A DNA stretch of 8,632 nucleotides from an uncultured Clostridium sp. GTDB taxonomy: Bacteria; Bacillota; Clostridia; Peptostreptococcales; Peptostreptococcaceae. A program made the position numbers and the translations under genes. The notes beneath the pieces are model-generated. The model had not been told where the DNA came from. It did no database searches and worked only from the letters and a program-made list of their open reading frames with translations. The stretch spans positions 1-8,632 of the forward strand of contig UQCY01000077.1 in assembly GCA_900539645.1 (NCBI GenBank). Reading direction: 5' to 3'. Numbering within the stretch: the stretch's first letter is position 1; the number at the start of each line of letters is the position of its first letter. This document shows, in pieces, positions 6,775 to 8,632 of the stretch.

Positions 6775-8632
<1,858 letters not shown>

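Overview
The window comes from an AT-rich, low-GC Gram-positive anaerobe, most likely a Clostridia-type Firmicute (a Peptostreptococcaceae-like member is my guess, not proven). The grounds are the strong AGGAGG-type ribosome binding sites, AT-rich third codon positions (many ATA Ile and AGA Arg codons), the tig-clpP-clpX order, and a fused RNase PH/RdgB gene. One habit is unusual for AT-rich DNA: glutamine is written almost only as CAG in the housekeeping genes.

Layout. At the left, on the + strand, two overlapping genes (85-597 and 585-1112) encode the two halves of a split CHR-family (ChrA) chromate-type transporter, behind an extended -10 promoter. All other genes are on the - strand. Reading right to left they are ligA (NAD-dependent DNA ligase, cut by the right edge), a fused rph-rdgB gene (RNase PH plus ITP/XTP pyrophosphatase), a YfcE/MJ0936-type metallophosphoesterase that overlaps the fusion by one base, then an intergenic promoter region followed by tig (trigger factor), clpP and clpX. 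ligA, rph-rdgB and the phosphoesterase look like one transcription unit for DNA joining, tRNA 3' maturation and nucleotide-pool sanitation. tig-clpP-clpX is a protein-quality-control unit: ribosome-bound folding helper, protease chamber and its unfoldase.

The most unusual part is the 358-bp space between the convergent chrA and clpX genes. It is almost completely filled by two adjacent long imperfect palindromes, centred near 1179 and 1396.5 and about 198 and 224 bp long. The core of each is a long terminator-like hairpin with a second hairpin nested inside. In each, the outer arm runs into the 3' end of the neighbouring gene, so the intergenic space carries a degenerate inverted copy of the last ~30 bp of chrA and of the last ~35-40 bp of clpX. 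I read these as convergent terminators that grew into, or were made from, inverted copies of the gene ends. This is the best candidate here for an undescribed structure. I see no phage, CRISPR, transposase, tRNA or rRNA, and no novel multi-gene system.
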